Source: Channallabes apus
Taxonomy: Eukaryota > Chordata > Actinopteri > Siluriformes > Clariidae
Length of the DNA stretch: 64,000 nucleotides
NCBI GenBank assembly: GCA_030522415.1
Contig: CM060105.1
Coordinates: 15,557,277 to 15,621,276 of the forward strand
Reading direction: 5' to 3'
The notes under the pieces were generated by a model. It did no database searches. It worked only from the letters and a program-made list of their open reading frames with translations, and was not told where the DNA came from. A program made the translations under genes and the position numbers. Shown piece by piece: positions 24,054 to 36,000 of this stretch (position 1 is the first letter of the stretch; each line of letters begins with the position of its first letter).

Positions 24054-27000
24054 TTTTATCATAAAAAACAACCATAAAAATACGTGATCATGTATAGCTG
24101 TGATATTTCTTTGCCTGTGACATTAAATTTACATATACATTTTTTGCTCAGTCATGTTTGCATAGTAGGTAAAATGAAAAAAAAAATTCAGTTCATCATA
24201 TTGCCTATTTTGTGCTGAAATGTATATGTCACATGTATATACAATGTATATGCTGCACAACCCTAAATCTTATATACACTATGCAAAACAAAAAAAATGG
24301 CTAAAATGCGCTGAGCTTTAAGGGCTATGTGAATATACATTTTATATGATTATATTTAAAAAAAAAAATGTATTACTCCGTTGTATTTTTTTTGTCTATA
24401 AAAGAAGAAGGCAAAATCTATTTTAATTAATGACACAATTGTTGATAACATTCTTAATATTATATGCGAATACAGATAAAAATTATTTGGAACTATTTAT
24501 GTATTACAAAATAAGCTAATAACTTAATTTCAAGATTTTAAGACTTAAATCATACATTTTCTGACTGTTCTGTTCTGTTCTGTTCTGTTCTGTTCTGTTC
24601 TGTTCTGTTCTGTGTGCCTATTGTTCCTCCCAGGGGAACCTGCAGTTTGTGAGTGATGGCGAGACCGTTAAGGTGGTTGGAGGTGACACAGTGACACACA
24701 TCGCTGAGCTCACAACCTCCGAGGACGAGAGTGTGTATAATACACTGTTGCATCGGACAGTGGCTACAGGGGGCGGTGAGGTCATCTCGAAAGGGCACAG
24801 CGAAGAGGAGGCTAGCTATGGCAGGGATGCTTTCGCCAAGGTGCTCTACTGCTTTCCTATAAACATGAAGGGTTTGACCTGCCTTACTTTATCGAATATG
24901 AATATCTACAGTAATTACATTAATTACCAAAGGTCTGAATACTATCTAAAATGAGAACTCACATCATTATTAATCACTTTTTCTTTTTACAAAAACCTGT
25001 TTTGTTTTTCATTTAAATGTAAACATTTTATATGCTTTACAGACAGAAAAAATAATGTTAACCTCTAATACAACCATTTTACCTTTTCACCACATGTAAA
25101 ATAACTCACTTTATAGAAGAAAAATATATTATTGGTTCCATTTCAAATTTACATACCTCACCTTGAAAAACAAACAGTGCAATACTGTATTATAATTGTA
25201 TTAATTATTACAGCATAATAATTTAAACATAAGACAAATATGTTTATTATATAAAACTGAATATTTCACAGTTTTAGTAGTTTCGTTCTCTGCGTCTCTT
25301 TCTGTAGGCTTTATATGAGCGGTTGTTCGGCTGGATTGTGGCTCGTATTAACAGCGTGATCGAAGTAAAGGACTACAACCCGGCTCTGCACGGCAAAAAC
25401 ACAGTGATCGGAGTGCTGGATATTTATGGCTTTGAAATCTTTGACAATAACAGGTGAGCATTTTGCTTAGCTCTTTATAGCTGTTATGTTTATAGCTGTT
25501 TATGTCTAGCCAAGAAATATGAGCATGTCATGTTAGTCAATAATGCTTACATCTGAATTTAAATAGAGCAATTTGTGCTTTTACAAAGGGCAGTGGTGGC
25601 TCAATCGGTTAAGGCTGTGGGTTTCTGGGTTACTGATCGGAAGGTTGGGGGTTCGAACCCCAGCATTGGCAAGTTGCCACTGTTGAGCCCTTGAGCAAGG
25701 CCCTTAACCCTATCTGCTCCAGGGGCGCTGTAAGCTGGCTGACCCTGCGCTCTGACCCCAGTTTCCTAATTGGGATATGCGAAGAAGAAATTTCGCTGTG
25801 CTGTAAAAAGTACATGTGACAATAATTTAATATTCTTCTTCTTCTTCTTTTAACAAATTTCATAATATTACATAATTTTTTTCCCTATATTTGATCAGGG
25901 TGAAATATGATTGTGGTGTGTCTATTATATTTTACTCCATTAAATTCTTGTTGTGTGCTGTAGTTTCGAGCAGTTCTGCATTAACTACTGTAACGAGAAG
26001 CTACAGCAGCTTTTCATTGAGCTGATCCTGAGACAGGAACAGGAGGAGTATCACAGAGAGGGCATCACCTGGCAACATGTGAGCACAACACATTTATATA
26101 CACACACAAATAATGGGCAATTTGGGGACTCTAGTTAGCCATATCTGCATGTCTTTGGACTGTGGGAGGAAACCGGAGTACATTTACATTTACATTTAGG
26201 CATTTGGCAGATGCTCTTATCCAGAGCGACTTACATTTTTATCTCATTATACATCTGAGCAGTTGAGGGTTAAGGGCCTTGCTCAAGGGCCCAACAGTGG
26301 CAACTTGGTGGTTGTGGGGTTTGAACCTGGGATCTTCCGAACCATAGTCCAATGCCTTAACCACTGAGCTACCCCTGGCCCCACTGGAGTACCCGGAGGA
26401 AAGCCAACAAGCACAGGAAGAACATGCTAACTCCATGCACACAGACCCGAGGAGGGAATCGAACCAGGACCGTGGAGGTGCAAGACAACAGTGCTAACCA
26501 CTAAGCGAGAATGCTGGCTTCTGCCATAACATAATAATGCAAACATTAAGCCCAATATTCCCCTTGTGGCACTTCACTTGGACAGCTTCTCATTAGACCA
26601 CTATAAGTGTGCCTTTCTTTTGGTGTTGTGGCACCAGGACGTTAGTGGTAGGGTGTAAATCAGACTGGTGCATCCTATGGGTACTTGATCAGATTGAGAT
26701 CAGGGGAAATTGGAGGGCAAATCAATAATCTCAAACTCTTCGGCTGGTATAGGCTTCATATCTCGCAGGTTGTGGTGCACTGAATGTTCTTATACCACTC
26801 TATCATAGCCAGCATTGACTTTTTTCATTAGTTTTTATCACACTAGCTTTTCTTTAGTGGGAATGGACCAGACAGATTTAGAAAACCAAGGAGTTTCATT
26901 TCTTCCTTCTTGGTTCTCAAGCCAGAATATTTGACTGCAGCATTACCATATACGGTAGTGAAAGGACAAGAGGGCATGTGTATTTCATCATCACACAATT

Positions 27001-30000
27001 ACATCATCACATCCTACAGCACATTTAACCTCTCCGATATACACTTACGCCTGATTTCTGTTTTAAATAAGCCAGGCCATCTGACGCAATTTGTATCATT
27101 AATATCAACCCTTTTTATCCTCTTGCGCAGATCGACTACTTCAATAACCAGATCATTGTGGATCTAGTGGAGCAGGCGCATAAGGGCATCATCTCCATTC
27201 TGGACGAGGCCTGTCTCACTGTTGGAAAAGTCACAGATACCGTCTGCCTGGAGAGTATGAACAACAAGCTCGGGCAGCACCCTCACTACACGTCCCGCAA
27301 GGTACACACATGTTTGCTTGGCAGAAAATAGTGTGTGACATAGAATTGGTTTGTGTACCACTGAGAGAGTTAGGGTTAGGGTTAGGGTTTCCATAATGAA
27401 GCACAGTGGTGGTAGCATGTTGTGTTTATAGGCACTGTATATATAAATAGTCATGTAAACTTTCAGCAGCACAAGTGCAGAAAAAGTGAGAGAAGAGAGA
27501 AGAATAGGAGCATTAAAAGAGGAAGATATTATAAAAGGAAGGAAATGAGAAGATCCAAATGCTGACCAGGCCATGTGAAAGAGGATAGAGATAGTTATTA
27601 GGGCAAATAATGGTGGATATCCACACAATATAATACACAATATAATTATCAAAAATGGCCATTTTTTTTAATATCATTTTTTTAAACTTAATTATGATGT
27701 CCCATCACAAATACTGGAATACACATACTGATTAACATAAATTATATTTATTTCTTCCTGAGCTAAAGATTCAGCACTTTGGACAGCAATCCTGGCATAC
27801 AATGTTGTTAAGACGATGTGTGTATCTGATTTACCTCAGTATTTAATTTACTTTAATTTAATTTTCTTTCTCCAATAAACTTTGTAAACTTAAAAAAAAA
27901 AAAATTTTTAAATGACCACCAGTCATTGCAGTTTACAAGCTGGACAACAGAGAGCGACATTTGCACACAAAATCTCATACAGTATAATGAATAATAAATA
28001 AGTAATGTGAAAATGTTTGTATTAATGCTGGTGCGGTGATGTTCATTACATTCTATCTCCTGTCTTTCACTTACTGTAGCTGTGTCCCACTGACAAGAGC
28101 ATGGAGTTCAACCGTCATTTCCGCATCCGACACTATGCCGGCGATGTCACGTGAGTCCTGAGCCCTTTTTTAAACATGTGATACATTTCAAACGAGGAAA
28201 CAATCAGTGAAATTCCAGAGCACTTTCCTAACAAAAAAATTGCTCACATATAAAAAAAAATTTTAACCAATTAAATACTTAAACAATCAGTTCATCTAAT
28301 AAAAAAAGGAACTTATGGTAGCCATTACTTTTGCACACTGAACACAACAACAACAACAAAACAATATAAGTGAAATGAAAGATGAACATTACAGAAAAAC
28401 AAAACAGAAAACACTATTTTCTTTGCCTTTGTTTAAAAAAAAAAAACACATTCGACTTTACCTATACCTACTGTATAAGACTGGTACTGGAGACTCCTTC
28501 TCCTGACATCAAAAGTGATGCACTTTTCCCCCATTGGTTCATGTTGAGTGTCTGTTGAATGAGTCCCTACTTAAATTGTTACAATATACAGTAAGTACAT
28601 GCAAACTTATTGCATTAGAATAGAGCAAGTGCATTCACATATAATGTTAATCACTGGAATTTTGAACAATTAGAGTTGAGAATGTAACTGAGCTGTGGTG
28701 TAAATATATTTAAACAAAGAGCCAAAATAGCTTCATTACACACTGATATATGGCTTGATGATTACGTGCCTGGTTCATATTTGCAGTTCCTACCTTTAGG
28801 AATAATACCACTTTATTTCCAGGGTGTAAACAAATAAATATAATTTGTGGTTGTGGGACTAACAGTAAGTGTGAATGCTAATCCCACATTTTACTTCCTG
28901 TACCAATGAGCCAATGGGGGGGGCTGCTTTATAATGATGATTAGCATCACAAATACAAGAACAAGATATACAAATTAATGTACGTTAAAACATTTGTATA
29001 AAATGTACTCATCTAAAAAAAAATGTTGCTGCTTTCCGCGCATTTGATAATGAAATCCTCCTTGGCTTTACTGTCTTGGTATGTTGCCATGCCATCCCTG
29101 TGGTCCTACAGTACAGCTCTACCTCGTGCAAGCTGACGAGTGCATTTTCATAAAGGTTAGTTTTAGTTACAATTACACTGTAAGGTTATTTAATAAATAG
29201 ATAAGTGATAGAACGTATTGATGTTCCATGAATAAGTGTGCAATTTAGACATTTATCTGTATTAGTGCTGCTGCATAAATAAGCAGGCGTGCAGATGTTT
29301 CTATTAAAGTCGATGTTAAATGGTCATGCTATTTTATGTTGAAGTGACAGTCACATACAAATGATTTCATAATTAATAACAACAATTTGTGACATAATTT
29401 CTAACATGATTTACAGTATATCATGACACATTTGTTGTCAACGTCTCCACTATACAGTACAAAAAAAAAAAAACGATCAGCCATAACATTATGACCACTC
29501 ATAATAATATTAAGTACAGTAGGTCCCCCTTTTACAACTAAAACTGTCTGTTCTGACACCTTTATTTTTTTTAACCAGCATGAACCTTTTCAGCAATTTG
29601 ATCTGCTGTAAGTCTTCTACTGGATCGGACTACACGGGCCAGCCTTCACTCACCATGTGCATCCATGAGCCTTGGCCACCTATGACCCTGCTGCCGGTTC
29701 ACTGGTTTTCCTTCCTTCAATTACTTTTGGTATGTCCTGACCACTCCAGTCCGGGAACATCCCACAAGAGCTGCTCTGACCTGGTTATCTAGACATCACA
29801 ATTTGTCTGATCCTTACGCTTGCCCTCTGTTTCCAACTTCTGTGACAAATTGTTCACTTGCTGCCTAATATATCCCACCAACTTCCAGGTGACATTGATT
29901 GATTGGCCAAGGCTCAATGATGCACATGGGAAGTGAAGCCTGTCCTGTGCGGAAGAGCTACTGTATCTCAAACTGCTGAAAAGGTTAATGCTGGTTTACC

Positions 30001-33000
30001 ATTGTAATGTTCTAGAACAGACAGTGCATCACTGATTTGATGGCAAAAGGCCGGAACGAGTCAGTATTTGGTGGGTGGTCATGTTATGATCATGTTATAT
30101 CTGATGGGTGTGTACTGTATGTTTGAGAACCACATCCAGTTCCATCAGCAACCCTTCTTACAACCCAAACTCACTAATTTATCTTGCTATAAAATGACCC
30201 AACAGCTACAAAAACACAGACGGCAAAGTTGCTGCCAGTGCTGGAATTATTCTACTCTATAACTCATGGGCTCTGTCCTAATTTGGGATCTAGGAGGACT
30301 TTTTTTTCATAGAGGAAGGAAGGGATCAGAGTGGAAAGCTTAGCACTGAAAATAGACGACACATAATTTTCTACCCTGATTTTAAATTTTTTTACGCCTA
30401 TGATGAGAGGCTGAAGAAGGAGGTCGGAGGGTGTGTTGTTTGTGCGTATGCTACAGTACGTTAGAGGACAAACAGATGTGAAGGTACTGTAGCTAAATCG
30501 ATGAGTCTGCATATCAGCAGCCGGTCACTCAAAACGTCATTTGTAATCGTGTGGAAAAATATGTCCTACTAAATCTGATTACTTCTGTGGAATTTACACA
30601 CTACACACACACACACACACACACATACACATCTATATAGATGCTTGTCCCTGCCTCCCACACCCACTACACAACAATGTCCCTGAGGAATCAAAACTGT
30701 CAGAGCGTAGTTGTCAACCTTCCATCAAACACACACACACACACGCACACACATACACACACACACTGCAGCATCCCTAAGGCTCTACCAAAGCGAGCCG
30801 TTCCTTCTTTTCTCTTGCTAAATATATCCTCCGCCAGACCCTCCTCTCTGAACCGACTCTGACCTACTTCATCATTTCTTTCGCTTTCTGGCTTCTTAAC
30901 TCTTTACCCATTCACTTTCTTTCCCTCCACCTCTTTCTCTTTCATTTCAATTCCAATTAATGTCTCTACTATCATTCTCGCCTCATTACGAGTCCTTAAT
31001 GAAAAGCACAATGTAGTCAATGTGGAAAAAAGAAACACTTGAGATACAGAATGTGACTTACAGTATAACTCAATTATTGGGTCATTCCAGGATTGTGGTG
31101 CCGCAAAATTATTTCTAACATACAGTATGTTTAACATAAAATCTAAGAAAACATCCATTTAATCTACAATATTCCATCATTGAACACGAACCTTTCGCAT
31201 AGCAGGCTAGAAACCTACCATTGAGAAACCAATGCCCTGTCCCTCAATAAAATATGCAGTGATAGTTCTATGTGCCGATGCTCTACTCTTGTATGTACTG
31301 TAAGTTAGACAAAAATGTACATTTACATTACATTTGCTACACATACGCTACCGTTCAAAAGTTTGGGGTCACTTGCAAATTTCTTTGTTTTTGTTTAGTG
31401 ATTTATTTTCTACATTCTACAACAATACTGATGATTTCAAAACTATTAAATAACACATATGGAATTAGGTAATTATGTAACAACAAGAAAAACAACAGTT
31501 AGTTGTTATTTTAAGACACAGAGGTCGGCCTTTCTGTAATAGTTCTTGCAAGAACAGTATTGTCAAGTGCATTTGCAAAATCCGTCAAGCACCATAATGC
31601 AACTGTCTCTCATGAAGGCCGTCCCAGGAGGACGAGACCAAAACCCACCTCTGCTGCAGACGAGAAGTTCATTTAGAGTTATCAGCCTGAAAAATTACCA
31701 ATTAACAGCAGCTCAGATTAGAGGCGTTATGAAGTCATTACAGAGCAGAAGTAGCAGAAACATCTCAATATCAACTGTTCAAAGGAGATTCATGCAGTTT
31801 TTGGACGCCTTCAGCAAAACTTTACAATGTAGAAGGAAATAAAAATCAGGCACCATCATGAAGTTAGAAAGTGACCCCAGACTTTTGAACGGTAGTGTGT
31901 GTCACTGTGCAAAGCTCTCGAGTCACCTCCATCTCACTGCCTCACTCACCGTCTATATCGCTTTATCCTGTATTCAGGGTCGCGGGGACCTGGAGCCTAT
32001 GCCAGGAGGTGTACGGGGCCCACACACATACACTCATTCACATACAACGGGCAATTTGGGAACAGCAATTAGCCTGATCTACTGTATATGTTTTTGGAAT
32101 CCGAACACTGGTGGTGCAAGGCGTCACTGCTAACCACTACACCACCGTGCCGCCCCACCTCCACCTCATTACTTTATATTTTGCTCCCATGAAGCCAGAT
32201 TTTCTTGTATTTTAGTCATTATTTTTTGTCGTGAGGAATAGTTCTCCAAATCCCCTGTTGGACTTTCTTGACTCTCATTTTTGGGAAGTTTTTGACTTTC
32301 ATTTTCAGTGCAGTCCATGTACCAGAGCAGTTTCAGAGGAAGGTATTTTTGTCTTTTTAAGCCACACAGTGACCTTGGAATCATTGCAGCATGAAAAAAC
32401 AAGCATCTAATTAAAGACACTAAGCAGTGAGAAACAGGTGCAGATGATGACAGATGATCAGGCTGGTGATTAGAACAGGGCTGATGCTGAATGCTGAGTA
32501 GTTAGAATAGATGAGAAGGGAAATGAGGTTGCTGCTAAGGTTGTTATATAAAAATTTGTATCATTAGGCAGTTTGCGGCTTGTCACAGTAAAACAATTAT
32601 TCTCATTTCCTTAATTCAATATACATCAATAAATTTTAGTTAGTATGGAAAAATGTCTAAAGAGTTTATTTACAGTACTTTCTTATTGTTTAGTACCAGT
32701 GCTTTAGTTGACACACACACACACACACACACACTGCAGTTACTGACATGGATGATTTTAGGAAAGAGAGAGAGCGAGAGAGCGAGAGAGAGAGAGAGAG
32801 AGTACAATCAGCACATGTGTGTGTGATGCTGTGACACTTTACATAACCAGCACATCCCAGTGTTGTGTATTTGTTTTTTTCCACTTCACTCTGATCATGT
32901 TGTCAAGTGCACTTGTGTAATCGTGCTATATGAACACTTGATTCCTGGGAAAGGATGAGGTTGTGAAAAAGAGGAGGAAGCCACAGTTTAATAGATTCAT

Positions 33001-36000
33001 TAGGTTCTCTGCTGTGTGATATGTTTCACTGGTGTTGATTCGGCAGGGCTTCATGTATACCCTGTTTTTTTAAAACCTGCTCTTTGTGTGCGAGCTCTTG
33101 CTGTTCCAGTCAGGAATGAGTCACATTTCAAGAGCTTTTTTTGTTCTTTATCTGCTTCTCTAAACTCTGAGTCAGCCAGCAGAGCTTTTAGCGGTCTGTC
33201 CTTACACACTGTAATTTCTTTTCATTTATAGGTACTCAGTAGAAGGATTTCTGGATAAGAACAAGGATCCACTTTTCCAGGATTTTAAACGCTTGATGTA
33301 TAACAGGTACACTGTCACTTTCTACAAAGTTTTCCATTAGGGGAAATTCTCTGTATGAATTATACAAAATATGCATTCTCGCCCTCCTGCGAAACAGTCA
33401 CACACTCCAATAATGCTATTTCTACTCTACACTTTTTTCACTATGCAACATGACCAAACATTTAACTTATCATCATTTATGACTTTTTTTTATTTTTTTT
33501 TACCAAATTTCTTTCATTAAAGATCAAATTCAGCACTGTACTTCCAGGTTTTAATAATATTTTGGACAATTCTTATCCTAGTTTAAACAGTTTCAGCAAC
33601 CTCCTCAGTTGTTTTCTTTGCTTGATTTAGGCAAATAATTAGAAACTTCTAAAACACTATGAACTTCCAACAGTCCCCCTTAATTATATATACAGAGACA
33701 GAGATTGGAACAGACGAGAGGGGAAAAGAGGTCGCTGCTGAGGTTGTTACATACAATACCAGTTTTTAAATTGTATCTTTAGGTGCTTTGCAGCATGTTG
33801 CATTAAAAAAAATTTCCCATTTTTTAAATGTAATCTACATCATTTCATTTCATTTACCATGAAGTAATGTGGAGTTCTTTTATTAGAGTCTCATAATATA
33901 CAGAGACAGTGTACCCCTGTCCTTCGTTATATACAGAGACAATGGACCCCTGTCATTCGTTATATTCAGAGACAGTGGACATACTTTCTTCATTACATAC
34001 TGAGACAGTGGATCCACTTACTTCATCATATATAGAGACAGTGTCCCCACTCCCTTTATTACATAAAGAGACAGTGAACCCACTTCCTTTATTATATACA
34101 GAGACAGTGGACCCACGTTCTTGATTATATACAGAGACAGTGGACCCACGTCCTTCATTATATACAGAGACAGTGGACCCACGTCCTTCATTATATACAG
34201 AGACAGTGGACCCACGTCCTTCATTATATACAGAGACAGTGGACCCACGTCCTTGATTATATACAGAGACAGTGGACCCACGTCCTTGATTATATACAGA
34301 GACAGTGGACCCACGTCCTTGATTATATACAGAGACAGTGGACCCATGTCCTTCATTATATATAGAGACAGTGGACCCACGTCCTTCATTATATACAGAG
34401 ACAGTGGACCCACGTCCTTGATTATATACAGAGACAGTGGACCCACGTCTTTCATTATATACAGAGACAGTGGACCCACGTCTTTGATTATATACAGAGA
34501 CAGTGAACCCACTTCCTTTATTATATACAGAGACAGTGGACATGCTTCTTTTATTATATAAAGAGACAGTGGACACGCTTCCTTTATTATATAAAGAGTC
34601 AGTGGACACACTTCCTTCATTACATACTGAGACAGTGGACCCATGTCCTTGATTATATACAGAGACAGTGGACCCATGTCCTTGATTATATACAGAGACA
34701 GTGGACCCACATCCTTGATTATATACAGAGACAGTGGACCCACGTCCTTGATTATATACAGAGACAGTGGATCCACTTCCATCATTATATACAGAGACAG
34801 TGGACCCACGTCCTTCATTATATACAGAGACCGTGGACCCACATCCTTCATTATATACAGAGACAGTGGACACGCTTCTTTTATTATATAAAGAGACAGT
34901 GGACACGCTTCCTTTATTATATAAAGAGACAGTGGACACGCTTCCTTCATTATATACAGAGACAGTGGACACGCTTCCTTTATTATATAAAGAGACAGTG
35001 GACATGCTTCCTTCATTACATACTGAGACAGTGGACATGCCTCTTTCAATGTACAGTATATAGAAACACAGAGATCATGCCTACATAAGTTCATCCAAAG
35101 ACAAAGGACACTCCTTTGTCAGTCTCCTGATCTTTCTTTTTTCTGTGACATTGTGCCCTTTTTGAATTTTTTGCTTCTGTGTCCTCAGTTCAGACCCGGT
35201 GCTCAAGGACATGTGGCCTGAAGGGAAGCTGAGTATTACGGAGGTGACCAAGCGGCCACTGACTGCTGCAACGCTCTTCAAGAACTCCATCATTGCCTTG
35301 GTTGATAAACTCGCCTGCAAGGTGAGGACGTAATGTGTAGTAAAGATGTGGTAAAGGAAGATGATCTAATCAGGTAGTCTGTAGTTTTTGCATGAATACT
35401 GAAAGTCAAGCTGACTGGGTTGACTAAAGTACTTGATCGATTCTCATTGGATTTAAATGACGGTTATAAGTCTTTTTATGGTTGCACTCATATTGAAAAC
35501 CAGTCTCTCTTTTTCTCTCATTCCTTTTTTAAATTTAGCATGCACTTCTAGACAGTTCATCATTTGTGGTGATGACTTATGGGACCTTTCGTCTTGTGAC
35601 ATTTTCTGATGCTATTTTTTTTTTTTTAAATAGTCACAGGTTTTTTTTAGACGTGTGTGTGTATTTGGAACAAGCCTGGCCCATGCAGTGTTTTTTGGGT
35701 CACAGTTGATGACTGGCTGCTTCCTTTTGGTCCACTGGGGACACCTGTCTTCACAGCACAGCACAGCATAGCACAGCCTCATTACCTATCTCTCTATCTC
35801 TTATATATATTTTTTTATTTGTGTTGGATAATATTCGAAGAAGACTACAGTCTGAGCATGAAATAATCTACATTTCTATTTTTACCTGGTGTAGTCGAGT
35901 TCACATGTTACTCATACGGGCCTTTAATCTACAGGTTCTGTGCAGTGTGGTTTTACACTTACAGTACAAATTTTAAAAAAAATAATTATTATTTTATTTA

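Larger units (their letters stand above)
28151..33231 (+). other. myo1g intron 12
   Basis: 5081 bp. Holds two Tc1-like fossils (29474-30109, 31346-31897), a SINE (31942-32156), CA runs near 30605-30625, 30729-30765 and 32711-32733, a GA run at about 32765-32803, and a segment near 32475-32610 that has a diverged copy in intron 13. Regions 28151-29473 and 30800-31340 show nothing recognised. Confidence 0.75.

Noticed and set aside
33893..35052. CRISPR-like array
   Set aside because: The repeats are contiguous with no unique spacers, and the DNA is a vertebrate intron.
33953..35094. Two long minus-strand frames (361 and 358 codons) as repeat-protein genes
   Set aside because: They exist only because a 33-bp tandem repeat lacks stops. 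They lie inside a myo1g intron, overlap each other in different frames, and have no family match or gene structure.
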